Shown here: positions 41,485 through 49,911 of the stretch, one piece after another
Layout: the number at the start of each line of letters is the position of its first letter
How positions within the stretch are numbered: position 1 is the stretch's first letter
Origin: Mycobacterium kansasii ATCC 12478
GTDB lineage: Bacteria > Actinomycetota > Actinomycetes > Mycobacteriales > Mycobacteriaceae
DNA length: 64,000 bases
Reading direction: 5' to 3'
Assembly (NCBI RefSeq): GCF_000157895.3
Contig: NC_022663.1
Location: forward strand, 4,960,001 to 5,024,000
The notes under the pieces: generated by a model
What the model saw: only the letters and a program-made list of their open reading frames with translations
Told to the model about the DNA's origin: nothing
Databases searched by the model: none
Made by a program: the position numbers and the translations under genes

Positions 41485-41859
41485 ATCGCCTGCGACGCCT
41501 ATATCGCCGCGGGTGAAACCGATCACCTCACGCCTTGGCCGAGTTGCTACCGCAGCGTCGAAATGTTGTCTGGCAAAACACGTTTCGTTCTGTCGACGAG
41601 TGGCCACATCGCGGCCGTCATCCACCCTCCGGGGAACCCGAAATCGACTTACCGCATCGGCGACGAGTCGTGCCCGACACCGGAGGAATGGCTGCGGTCC
41701 GCGCAGCGACACAAGGGCACCTGGTGGCAGGACTGGGCGCCGTGGCTCGCTGAGCGGGCTGGGGAGAAGGCAAAAGCGCCAGTCCGACTCGGCAACAGTC
41801 GGTACACGCCGCTTGACCCTGCCCCCGGCACGTTCGTCTTCAAGCAATCCCGCGGTTGA
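41485..41859 (+). pseudogene. C-terminal fragment of a polyhydroxyalkanoate synthase
   Basis: The plus frame reads DAYIAAGETDHLTPWPSCYR, then TRFVLSTSGHIAAVIHPPGN and GTWWQDWAPWLAERAG, ending near PLDPAPGTFVFKQ. These are the Asp- and His-containing C-terminal segments of PhaC; the active-site Cys half is missing. It begins exactly where the opposite-strand SDR ends, so a deletion or inversion joined two broken genes. The MaoC hydratase gene starts five bases after its stop, so phaC and the hydratase once formed an operon. Confidence 0.75.
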
Positions 41860-41863
41860 TGCC

Positions 41864-42737
41864 ATGCCTATCGATGTCGATTCGGTCCTCGGCGCAGAAC
41901 TCGCGGAGCGGCAGGGCTCGTGGAGCGCGACCGATGTCATCCTCTACCACCTGGGCCTGGGCGCCGGCGTTCCGCACACCGATCCGGCGGAGCTTGCCTA
42001 TACATTTGAAGGCCAACTCAAAGTTCTGCCGTCATTCGGGGTGATTCCGGCCTCCCCGATGTTGTTCGACATGCTGAAGCTGCCTGGCATGGACGTCGAC
42101 CTGAGCAAGCTCCTGCACGGCGAGCAGGAGATGGAACTGTACGGACCTCTGCCCGTCAACGGCGTCGTTGGAACGTCGGCAAGGATCCGCAACATCGTGG
42201 ACAAGGGCAAGGCGGCGCTGGTGGTGCTCGAGACGGTCACCCGCGACGCCCGCAGCGACCTGCCTCTGGTGGTCAACCAGTTCAGCGCGTTCATTCGAGG
42301 CGAGGGCGGGTTCGGCGACTGCGACGGCGACGGCGACGGCGCCCGTTCCGCATCACCGCTTCCGGCTCCACCGGCACGGCAGCCGGACTTGGAGATCGAC
42401 TGCCGCACCCTGCCCCAACAGGCGCTGCTGTATCGCCTCTCCGGTGACATGAACCCGATCCATGCCGACCCCGAGTTTGCCCGCAAAGGCGGTTTCGATC
42501 AGCCCATCCTGCACGGCCTGTGCAGCTACGGGATGGTCTTGAAGGCGGTGGTCGACTCGGCACTAGACGGAGATGTCGGCCGTGTCGGACGCTACCGCCC
42601 GATTCGCCGGAGTGGTATTCCCCGGCGAAACGATCACCGTCCGGATGTGGCAGGAGCCCGAGGCGGTGTTCGTCGAAGCGCTCTGCAAGGACCGCGGCAC
42701 GCCGGTGTTGTCGAACGCCATCATCGAGGTCCGCTAG
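41864..42737 (+). pseudogene. MaoC-type (R)-enoyl-CoA hydratase 2 with a frameshift
   Basis: From ATG 41864 the frame encodes a two-hot-dog hydratase: PAELAYTFEGQLKVLPSFGV, GPLPVNGVVGTSARI and the catalytic LSGDMNPIHADPEFARKGGF motif with Asp/His. At about 42598 the family sequence jumps to another frame (RFAGVVFPGETITVRMWQEP to SNAIIEVR) and stops at 42737. One extra C in the CGCCCGA run explains it. A low-complexity acidic insert (GDCDGDGDGARS) lies between the domains. The N-terminal two thirds would be made but lack the last strand. Confidence 0.75.
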
Positions 42738-42741
42738 CGCG

Positions 42742-43137
42742 AGCTACTTTGACCTGAAAAGTCGGCGCGTTGATCCGGGGCGGATTGGGTTTAGCTGGGA
42801 AGGTGGCCTCAATGTCCTTGTTGCGGAAGGGATTGAGGCCATCGTGTTTCGTACTGTAGGCGATCATGCTCGTTGTGGGAGTCGATCCTGCCTGAAGAGT
42901 TGCAGCGGCTGCCCGAGAGCTGGCTCGGGTGGATGCGCTGTTGGACGATCCGGCGTTTTTCGCGCCGTTCGTGGCGTTCTTCGATCCACGGATAGGGCGG
43001 CCGTCCACGCCGATGGAGATCTACCTGCGGTTGATGTTCTTGAAGTTTCGCTACCGGCTGGGTTATGAGTCGCTGTGTCGGGAGGTCTCGGATTCGATCA
43101 CTCAGCCCAGCTTCGGGCCTTTCAGGTCGAAGTAGCT
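42742..43137. mobile_element. Internally deleted IS derivative with terminal inverted repeats
   Basis: A 396-base element bounded by 18-base inverted repeats, AGCTACTTTGACCTGAAA on the left and its complement on the right, 17 of 18 matching. Inside is only the N-terminus of a transposase. This is a MITE-like deletion product that a full-length relative could still mobilise. It lies between the MaoC pseudogene and a PLP decarboxylase fragment. No target duplication was obvious. Confidence 0.65.
42929..43135 (+). pseudogene. Transposase N-terminal fragment inside the deleted IS
   Basis: The plus frame encodes MDALLDDPAFFAPFVAFFDP, then RPSTPMEIYLRLMFLKFRYR, LGYESLCREVSDSI. This is the conserved N-terminal helical region of IS5/IS1182-like DDE transposases. 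The frame then runs straight into the right inverted repeat and stops; no DDE catalytic residues remain. Confidence 0.7.
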
Positions 43138-43150
43138 AGTGTTGCAGTCC

Positions 43151-43325
43151 ATGCCCAATCGCACTGCCGCCCTGGACGCCGCCGCGCAGCACGCAAAAGC
43201 ATTCCTCGAAACCCTCGACGGGCGGCCGGTGAGCGCCCGGGTTGACGCGGCCGACGTGCGCGAGGCGCTGGGCGGGCCGGTGCCAGAACACGGCGAGGAC
43301 CCGACCGCGACCATCGACGCGCAAA
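43151..43325 (+). pseudogene. N-terminal fragment of a PLP-dependent decarboxylase
   Basis: ATG 43151 starts MPNRTAALDAAAQHAKAFLE, TLDGRPVSARVDAADVREAL, GGPVPEHGEDPTATIDA, which looks like the first ~58 residues of group II aromatic-amino-acid/tyrosine decarboxylases. The likeness ends near 43325, where the frame meets the 3' end of vapC. The PLP lysine domain is lost. Assignment is by pattern memory. Confidence 0.5.
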
Positions 43326-43345
43326 CCCGCTTATCTGGCGGGCAG

Positions 43346-43774
43346 CTATGCACTCAGCGGGTTCATCCAGCGAAGTCCGGGAAACCGCATGAAATCTGTG
43401 TCGGCAGAAGCTAATTCGACCCCGTGTTCGACCGCGAGCGCGGCTAGTTGGGCATCTGGCACGAGATTACCCGTGATCTCGACTTGTTCGGACAGTCTCG
43501 CGTAGACCCGCGCTGTGGTCTCGGTCGCGGGTGGGATCCACACCACTGGGACGGCGAGCCACTCCGCTACGTATCTCCAAGCGGCGGGGCCGGACAACGG
43601 ATTCTCAGCGACTCTTGGATGGGTAGCGATTCGCAAGAACGCACCGATTGTCTGCCAGGGCAAGCCGACTCGGCTATCGCCGGCAAGCACTTCTTCTAGC
43701 CAGGACGCGGCGGCGACGTTATGGGCGCTGCTCTCGTCGACGGCATACAGCAGCAAATTCGCGTCAACGATCAT
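43346..43774 (-). CDS. vapC: VapC-type PIN-domain toxin
   Basis: A 142-residue PIN-domain ribonuclease, the toxin of a type II module. It starts MIVDANLLLYAVDESS with the first acidic residue, has the GDSRVGLPWQTIGAFLRIAT segment, and later acidic residues in LVPDAQLAALAVEHG and ELASADTDFMRF. The full set of catalytic acids is present. It is co-transcribed with vapB and overlaps it by 11 bases. Homologues cleave specific tRNA or rRNA sites; the target here is unknown. Confidence 0.88.
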   Translation of the reverse strand: MIVDANLLLYAVDESSAHNVAAASWLEEVLAGDSRVGLPWQTIGAFLRIATHPRVAENPLSGPAAWRYVAEWLAVPVVWIPPATETTARVYARLSEQVEITGNLVPDAQLAALAVEHGVELASADTDFMRFPGLRWMNPLSA

Positions 43775-43991
43775 CGTCGAGCAGATCGAGCACGTCGGCG
43801 ACGTTCGTGACGTCTACTTTCAGGCCGATACGCGAGGTCCGATGCTTGTACACAACCGACTTGGGTGGGGCCCCCCGGGTCATCCCTCTGCGCGCCAGCA
43901 GATTCAGGGCCTCGCTCAGGCCCATCCCCTCGCGGCGAAGGCGCTCGATCTCGCCGGCGACATCGCTGTCAATCACCACTGTTGTCCGCAC
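43764..43991 (-). CDS. vapB: VapB-type antitoxin
   Basis: A 75-residue antitoxin. GTG 43991 starts a ribbon-helix-helix-like N-terminus (MRTTVVIDSDVAGEIERLRR, GLSEALNLLARRGM), which would bind DNA. The C-terminus (VDVTNVADVLDLLDDD) is acidic and should wrap the toxin. The gene overlaps vapC, so translation is coupled. A longer start near 44039 is possible but adds non-typical residues. Confidence 0.8.
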   Translation of the reverse strand: MRTTVVIDSDVAGEIERLRREGMGLSEALNLLARRGMTRGAPPKSVVYKHRTSRIGLKVDVTNVADVLDLLDDDR

Positions 43992-44082
43992 GAATCCGAT
44001 AATAGCGGCAATCGCATCATGATGCATCACTGTCGGCATGGCCGTGCCTCGCGGACACATCGGTGCCCGGGAGTCGCCGAGG

Positions 44083-44297
44083 CCCCAGCTGATGACCTGC
44101 CACCTGCCGCCCGGAGCCTCAAACTGGAACAAGATCGAGCATCGGCTGTTCTCGCACATCTCGATGAACCGGCGTGGGCGGCCGCTTCAAAGCCACGAGG
44201 TCATCGTCAACACCATTGCGGTGACCACTATCCGGTCCGGGTTGACCGTGAACGCCCAGCTGGACACCCGCACCTACTCCAAGGGCATCAAGATCGT
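44083..44297 (+). pseudogene. C-terminal fragment of an ISAzo13-type transposase
   Basis: The plus frame reads CHLPPGASNWNKIEHRLFSH, then GRPLQSHEVIVNTIAVTTIR and LDTRTYSKGIKI. This is the highly conserved C-terminal DDE-region signature of ISAzo13 transposases (SKWNKIEHRLFS). The N-terminal two thirds is gone, and near 44297 it meets the opposite-strand reductase fragment. Confidence 0.7.
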
Positions 44298-44299
44298 CA

Positions 44300-45020
44300 T
44301 CGTCGAGCACCGAATCGCGGTGATCGGGGCTGCCTTCCAGCACCGCCACCTCGCACGTACCGCAGATGCCTTCCATACACGACGCCAGCATGCTGACCCC
44401 CTTCGCCTTGATCGACTCGAGGATTGATTCGCCTGGCCCGACGTCGATGGTGATGCCGGAGCGCTGGCATAGGACCTGGAAGTTGTCGAGGGCTGCTTCG
44501 GACGGCGTGTGCGCATCTGGCTTGGCCGCGAATCGTTCGATGTGCAGCGCGTCTTTCGGCCAGGACTGGCAGAACTGTTCGACGGCGCTGAGCAAGCCTT
44601 CGGGCCCGCAGCAGTACACCAGGGTGTCGTCACGCGGGCTGCCGAGGACGCTGGCAAGGTCGGGCATACCCTGCTCGTTCAGGGGCCAGATCGTCACCCG
44701 CTCACCGTATTTCGAGAGTTCGTCCACGAAGGCCATCGATGATCGCTGTCGCCCGCCATACATCAGGTGCCAGTCGGCGCCGTCCGCTTCAGCCGCCTCG
44801 ATCATCGGCAGCATCGGTGTGATGCCGGTGCCTCCGGCGATGAACTGGTATCGATTCGCCCTCTGGAAAGGGAAATGGTTGCGGGGACCGCGGACTTGGA
44901 TCCTGGCGCCCTTGTGCAGTTCGTGATGAACGTGCTTGGATCCGCCGCGGCCGTTCGGATCGAGCAGGACGCCCACCTTCCATCGCTGCCGGTCGAGCGG
45001 GCTCGAACACAACGAGTAGC
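44300..45020 (-). pseudogene. Dioxygenase-reductase (VanB/PDR-type) fragment, both ends lost
   Basis: The frame encodes the FMN/NAD domain (YSLCSSPLDRQRWKVGVLLD, GPRNHFPFQRANRYQFIAGG, TGITPMLPMIEAA), then the C-terminal plant-type ferredoxin with CMEGICGTCEVAVLEG. It lacks the N-terminal flavin-binding strands and the last iron-sulfur cysteine, because the gene is cut near 44300 by a transposase fragment and near 45020 by a fadD fragment. A complete protein would feed electrons to a Rieske oxygenase; this one cannot. Confidence 0.8.
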
Positions 45021-45246
45021 CGAACGGGCAACGCCTGAAGCGCTCAACGAACACCTCAAGGCTCAGTTCGCCAAGTGGCAGCTCCCCGACGAATACGCCT
45101 ATATCGTCGAGGTTCCCAAAACCAGCGTCGGCAAGTTCGACAAGAAGGAGCTGCGCAAACTGCTGTCCGACGGGCAGCTACCCGGTCGGCAGCCGGTACG
45201 ATCCGAGCGCGAGCGGGCGGCCGCCAAGGGCTCCGACAAGACTTGA
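45021..45246 (+). pseudogene. C-terminal fragment of a fatty-acyl-CoA synthetase (FadD-like)
   Basis: The plus frame encodes LNEHLKAQFAKWQLPDEYAY, IVEVPKTSVGKFDKKELRKL, the A10 motif with the catalytic Lys (TSVGKFDKK) of acyl-CoA synthetases. Nothing of the AMP-binding core precedes it; it starts at the point where the reductase frame on the other strand breaks. Confidence 0.75.
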
Positions 45247-45506
45247 TCGGAAAGCCATGCGGCGCAACGTGATTGCGCACGACCCACGCCGCTGATGGCT
45301 TGCCGTCGCGCGTCGTTAAGTGGTCGCGCCCGTAAGTTCGTCGGGGGTCAGGCTGATCCCGACGAGTACGGCGCGCTACCGCCGGTCGAGCAGAGCATGG
45401 GGTGGACGCGTGCGGGGATCGCACCAATGCCCGCCGGGTTGGCTCGAAGTTGGTGTGCGCGCGGGCGGATTCGCCGCGGGAGGTGCCCGAAGGCTGTCCG
45501 ACCCCG

Positions 45507-46856
45507 TCAATCGGGTTCGTCGTCGTCGGGTGCGAAGAGTTTCTCGGGATGATGAAAGGTGTTGACCCGCGGTTGGCCGTGATCGAGGTGGGCCGGCGGG
45601 ATCCATTCGGTGTCGCCTTTTGCGTTCTTGCGGGTCGTCCAGCCTTCTTCGGCGAGACGGTTATCGACGCCGCAGGCCAGGGTCAGATCGTGGATGTCGG
45701 TGCAGTGGGTGTTCCTCCAGCCCGAAACGTGATGCGCCTGGCTGTGATAGGCCGGGGCGTCGCAACCCGGCTTCGTGCAGCCACCGTTCTTAGCCAGCAA
45801 CATCAGTCGCTGCGCCAGCGAGGCGAACCGTTTGGTGTGAAACAGCGCCAAGGGCTTGGCCTGGTCGAACACCGCGAGATAGTGATGCGACGTGGCGGCC
45901 CAGCGGATCAGCTGCGACATGGGTACTCGGGTGCCCCCGCCGGTGCGGGCCCGCCCGGCGGCGGCTTCCAGATCCTTCAGCGTGGTGGTGACCACGATGG
46001 ACACCGGCAGCCCGTTGTGGCTGCCCAGGTCCCCGGAGGCCAACAGCGCGCGGAGGCCGGCGACCAGCGCGTCATGCTGGCGTTGGCATTGGCTGCGGGT
46101 ATCGCGGCGCTCGGGATCGGGCTCCAAGACTGGGTTGTCGTCGTCGGGATGGCATGCCCCGGGGGCGGCGAGTTTGGCCCAGGCCGCTTCGATCAACGCC
46201 CGCAGTTCGGGGGTGATCAGGCCGCTGAGGCGCGACATACCGTCGTATTCCTGTCGACCGAGGATGAGGCCGCGTTTGCGGGCGCATTCCTCATCGGAGT
46301 AGTCGCCATCGGGGTGCAGCAACGCCATCAACTCATGGGCGTACTTGGCCACCTGGTCGGGGCGGAAGTCGCCGGCTTTGCCGGCCAGATCTTTCTCGGC
46401 GGCCACGCGGGTGCCGGGGTCCACCGCGGCGGGCAGATGGGCAACAAAGTCACGGATCACCCGGATGTGCGCGTCGCCGATCAGGCCGTCGCGTTGGGCG
46501 GCGGCGGTCGCGGTGAGCTTGGGCGGCAGTGGTTCCCCGGTTAGCGCGCGGCGGTCTCCGAGGTCCTCGGCCTCGGCGATCCAGCGGTGGGCTTCGGTTT
46601 TGGTGATGCGCAGCCGCTCGGCCAACGCCGCGGGGAGTTTGCCGCCAAGGTCGTCCTCGCTGGCCTGGGCGCGCAGTTGGTTGATCAGCGCGTGACGCAC
46701 TGATCGGGAGCGGCGTTCCCGGCGTTCCAGGCGCTCCACCACCCGCAGCAGCTCCGGGGTCGTCAGCGCATCAAACGTCAACTCGCACAACTGGTCCTGG
46801 GCGTCGTCAGACGCGTCGAGGACCGCCACGATCTCCTCACGCGTGCTCGCTGACAT
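45507..46856 (-). CDS. 13E12-type DUF222/HNH endonuclease-domain protein
   Basis: A 449-residue relative of the 13E12 family but of a different branch from the one at 31008. The DUF222 part contains ELLRVVERLERRERRSRSVR and ALAERLRITKTEAHRWIAEA. The HNH end has GGCTKPGCDAPAYHSQAHHV and LTLACGVDNRLAEEGW, giving Cys and His zinc or catalytic ligands. ATG 46856 is chosen at the family start. It lies inside the island, downstream of the IS5-type element. Confidence 0.85.
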   Translation of the reverse strand: MSASTREEIVAVLDASDDAQDQLCELTFDALTTPELLRVVERLERRERRSRSVRHALINQLRAQASEDDLGGKLPAALAERLRITKTEAHRWIAEAEDLGDRRALTGEPLPPKLTATAAAQRDGLIGDAHIRVIRDFVAHLPAAVDPGTRVAAEKDLAGKAGDFRPDQVAKYAHELMALLHPDGDYSDEECARKRGLILGRQEYDGMSRLSGLITPELRALIEAAWAKLAAPGACHPDDDNPVLEPDPERRDTRSQCQRQHDALVAGLRALLASGDLGSHNGLPVSIVVTTTLKDLEAAAGRARTGGGTRVPMSQLIRWAATSHHYLAVFDQAKPLALFHTKRFASLAQRLMLLAKNGGCTKPGCDAPAYHSQAHHVSGWRNTHCTDIHDLTLACGVDNRLAEEGWTTRKNAKGDTEWIPPAHLDHGQPRVNTFHHPEKLFAPDDDEPD

Positions 46857-47058
46857 ACCCCGAATTCTACGGAGGGGCACCGACACGTTCTGATCGGCGC
46901 GGAGGCCCAAATCTGTTGATATCGGCGGCGATAACGCACCAGCGTGGCCAACGCACTGACCGTATAGTCCGCGGCCCAAAGACCGCCATGAGTAAGCGTT
47001 GGACGGGGCTCAGCCACGCCAGCGATAAGCTGGCACGCCAGCCGCGACGAACATACGG

Positions 47059-47072
47059 GCGCGACAACTAAG
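47059..47072 (+). repeat. 14-base direct repeat at the left edge of the IS5-type element
   Basis: GCGCGACAACTAAG occurs at 47059-47072 and again at 48001-48014, on either side of the transposase. The right copy overlaps the right terminal repeat; the left copy lies outside the left one. CTAAG may be the target duplication, or the left copy may be the end of an earlier tandem insertion. Confidence 0.5.
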
Positions 47073-47977
47073 GCGTGTCCCATAACCGTTTGAGCCAGAG
47101 CACGATGGCGTTGAGGACTGCGCCGCCTCGGTAGTTCAGGTTGTGTTTGTCGTAGCGGGTGGCGATGCCTCGCCATTGTTTGGTTCGTTGGAAGCTGCGC
47201 TCAACGACGTTGCGGCCCTTGTAATCATGAGCGTCGAACGCCGGCGGTCGGCCTCCTGCGCTGCCGCGGCGCCGACGGTGAGCGATCTGATCGTCAGGCT
47301 GGGGGATCGCCGCGGTGACGCCCCTGCTGCGCAGCAGTGCGCGGATGGCCCGCGACGAATACGCCTTGTCGCCGCGAACCTTGGTCGGGCGCGTACGGGG
47401 GCGTCCCGGACCGCTGGTGTTGACCTTTGGATGGCCCATCAGGATCGGGAACATGGGTGCATCACCAGCCTGACCCGGTGCGCTCAGCACCACCAGCGGC
47501 ATTCCGGCTCCGTCGACAAGGTGGTGGATCTTCGTGCTGAGTCCGCCGCGTGAGCGGCCAATGCCGTGGTCAGCGGGCTCGGCAGCCCAATTCTTGTAAT
47601 TCGAGGGTGCCCCCTGTGTGGCGCGGGAGGTTCGTGGCGTGCTGATGCGCCCGGTTGACCGTCGAATCGACACTGACCGCCCAATCGATGCGATCGGCAT
47701 CGGCGGCCGCGGTGAGCACCACCGCCAAGATCGCATCCCAGGTACCGTCCTTGCCGTATTGGTCATGACGGCGCCACGCGGTCTTCCACGCCCCGAACTC
47801 GGCCGGCAAATCCCGCCACGGACAACCCGTGCGATAACGCCAGATGATCGCTTCGACTACCGTGCGATGATCACGAAACGGCCTGCCGCCCTTGGCCGAA
47901 GCCACCGGCATCGAAGGCTCGATCTGGGACCACATCTCATCAGACAACACCTGCAACCGCGACATGCCTCTAAACAT
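47068..47977 (-). CDS. IS5-family transposase, expressed by programmed frameshift
   Basis: Two frames make one DDE transposase. The first (47570-47977) has SDEMWSQIEPSMPVASAKGG, RYRTGCPWRDLPAEFGAWKT and the first catalytic Asp in SVDSTVNRAHQHATN. The second (to 47068) carries SRGGLSTKIHHLVDGAGMPL, TKVRGDKAYSSRAI with the second Asp, and RNVVERSFQRTKQWRGIATR with the Glu. The join lies in the run GGGGG near 47605, a typical slippery site of the IS427 group. The last codon TAG falls in the flanking CTAAG. Confidence 0.85.
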
Positions 47978-48009
47978 GCCAGCCCAACCACGAAATGGTT
48001 GCGCGACAA
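47073..48009 (-). mobile_element. IS5-family insertion sequence, likely complete
   Basis: A ~0.94 kb element whose transposase is encoded by two overlapping minus-strand frames. The ends show related terminal inverted repeats (TGTCCCATAACCGTTT at the left, TGTCGCGCAACCATTT as the complement of the right). CTAAG abuts both ends. The intact frames suggest the element could still move. It sits between the 13E12 gene and the aldehyde dehydrogenase. Confidence 0.7.
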
Positions 48010-48014
48010 CTAAG
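48001..48014 (+). repeat. 14-base direct repeat at the right edge of the IS5-type element
   Basis: Second copy of GCGCGACAACTAAG, identical to 47059-47072. Confidence 0.5.
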
Positions 48015-48053
48015 CCTGCCGCGCCGAATTACGACGAGAACCGGCAGCGTCCG

Positions 48054-49568
48054 CTATGCGGGTGATTCTGACAGCAGTGCGCCGAAGATGTGGCGCTCGA
48101 CTTTCTGCGTGAGATCGATGTGCACATGCTTGGTCTCGGTGTAGTCGTCGAGCGCGTGCGGCCCGAGTTCGCGGCCCAAACCGCTTTGCTTATAACCGCC
48201 AAACGGCAGCGCGGGATCGATCTGGTGCCAGTTGTTGATCCACACTGTGCCGGCGCGTAGCTGCGATGCGACTTCGAGCGCTCGTTCATGGTCGGTACTC
48301 CACACCCCGGCGCTCAAGCCGTACTGAGAATCGTTGGCCTGCCGGATCGCGTCGGCGTCATCGGTGTAGCGCAGGACGCACAGGACCGGCCCGAAGATCT
48401 CCTCCCGCGCGACCTCCATGTCATTGCTGACTTCGGCGACGATTGTCGGCTCGATCCAGTAGCCCTTCGTGACCCGCTCTCCCAGCGGCGCGCCACCACC
48501 GAGGACGACCTTGGCGCCGCTTTGCCTTGCGCTGTCCAGGAATGCCAGCACCCGGTCTCGCTGTCTGGCCGAAATGACTGGTCCTACATCGGTATTGAAG
48601 TCGGTCGTGTCCCCGAGTTTGAGCGCCGATGCGCGGTCGACGAGGCGGTCCACGACGAGGTCATACATTGTGTCGGACACCAGCAAGCGGGTGCCCGATT
48701 CGCAGATCTGGCCGGAGTACAGCATGCAGCCGAACAATGCCCCGTCGATGGCGACGTCGAGGTCGGCGTCGTCGAGCAGCTGCGCGCCCTTGCCGCCAAG
48801 CTCGAGGGAGACCTTTTTCACGGTTCCCGACGCCAGGCGCATGATCTCGCGGCCGACTGCGGTCGACCCGGTGAACGCCACCTTGTCGACATCAGGATGT
48901 TCGGCCAACCTGGCCCCAACTTCTGCGCCGGGACCGGTGACAAGATTGATGACACCGTCGGGCACCCCGCATTCGTGGGCGATCTCGCACAGACGCAGCA
49001 GAGTCAACGGAGTCTTTTCATCGGGTTTGATGACCACCGAGTTGCCGGCCGCTAGCGCTGGGCCGATCTTCCAAATGCCGAGCAACAGAGGGAAATTCCA
49101 GGGCACGATCGCGACGCACACGCCGAGCGGCTCATGGCGGATCACGTTCGTCGACAGCGTCGGAAAGGCGGGCGTCGATACCTGCCGCTCCCACTGGTAA
49201 GAGGCAGCAAGCTCGGCGAAGTACGAGAAGTGCGGCGGCGCGTAGCCGACATGGAAACCCATCGCCTGCCGCACCGTGGCGCCGTTGGCGTGGATCTCCA
49301 GCTCGACGAGGTCCTCGATCTCACTGCCTAGGCGCTCGGCGATCTGGGTCAGCACCCGCGATCGCTCGGCTGGAGCCAATCGCGACCATGAGCCTGACTC
49401 GAATGCCGCGCGCGCCGCAGCCACGGCGGCGTCGGCGTGCGCGGCCGTGCCCCGGGCTATCGTGGCATACACTTCCTCGGTCGCCGGGTCGCGGATCTGG
49501 TCCATCTCGTCCGAGTCGACATGCTTTCCGTTGATGAACATTTGATAGTGCTTGATGTCCGTTGCCAC
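48054..49568 (-). CDS. NAD(P)-dependent aldehyde dehydrogenase
   Basis: A 504-residue aldehyde dehydrogenase that oxidises an aldehyde to the acid. The catalytic Cys289 is in SGQICESGTR, the general base Glu256 in LELGGKG, the Asn in VPWNFP near 158, and the nucleotide region FTGSTAVG. The C-terminus GGYKQSGLGRELG is standard. It is intact, although it lies in the decayed island, and could act with the alcohol dehydrogenase at 39620 on the same type of substrate; that is inference. Confidence 0.93.
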   Translation of the reverse strand: MATDIKHYQMFINGKHVDSDEMDQIRDPATEEVYATIARGTAAHADAAVAAARAAFESGSWSRLAPAERSRVLTQIAERLGSEIEDLVELEIHANGATVRQAMGFHVGYAPPHFSYFAELAASYQWERQVSTPAFPTLSTNVIRHEPLGVCVAIVPWNFPLLLGIWKIGPALAAGNSVVIKPDEKTPLTLLRLCEIAHECGVPDGVINLVTGPGAEVGARLAEHPDVDKVAFTGSTAVGREIMRLASGTVKKVSLELGGKGAQLLDDADLDVAIDGALFGCMLYSGQICESGTRLLVSDTMYDLVVDRLVDRASALKLGDTTDFNTDVGPVISARQRDRVLAFLDSARQSGAKVVLGGGAPLGERVTKGYWIEPTIVAEVSNDMEVAREEIFGPVLCVLRYTDDADAIRQANDSQYGLSAGVWSTDHERALEVASQLRAGTVWINNWHQIDPALPFGGYKQSGLGRELGPHALDDYTETKHVHIDLTQKVERHIFGALLSESPA

Positions 49569-49895
49569 GTTGACGCCTCCGATTTCAAGTCGGGATCAAG
49601 TCAACAGGGGCGGCACCGCGAAGCACCATCGCCCGAACGGAGGGTTCGGGTAACTCACCTGCCGGAAACAAGCTTGCGTCCCGCTGTGTCGGTCCGGGCA
49701 ATGATCCGTAAAGGAGACAAAAGCACCCCCTTCGGGGAGCAGCGATCGAAGTGATGACCGCGATATCTTTCGGCCATGCCGCCTTTTGCGACGAGCTAGT
49801 CGACGACTTCCTAGCAGACACAAGGCTCACCCGATCCGCCGTGCGGAGAAAGAGATTCCAACCACGGCCGCGGTTATCGGCTCCTACCTCACCAT
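49569..49895. other. Intergenic region before the regulator pseudogene
   Basis: About 330 bases upstream of both the aldehyde dehydrogenase and the MalT/LuxR remnant. It contains several short open frames with no recognisable product. It should hold the promoter of the aldehyde dehydrogenase, but no convincing box was identified. Confidence 0.3.
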
Positions 49896-49911
49896 CATCG
49901 GGTTTTGCATG

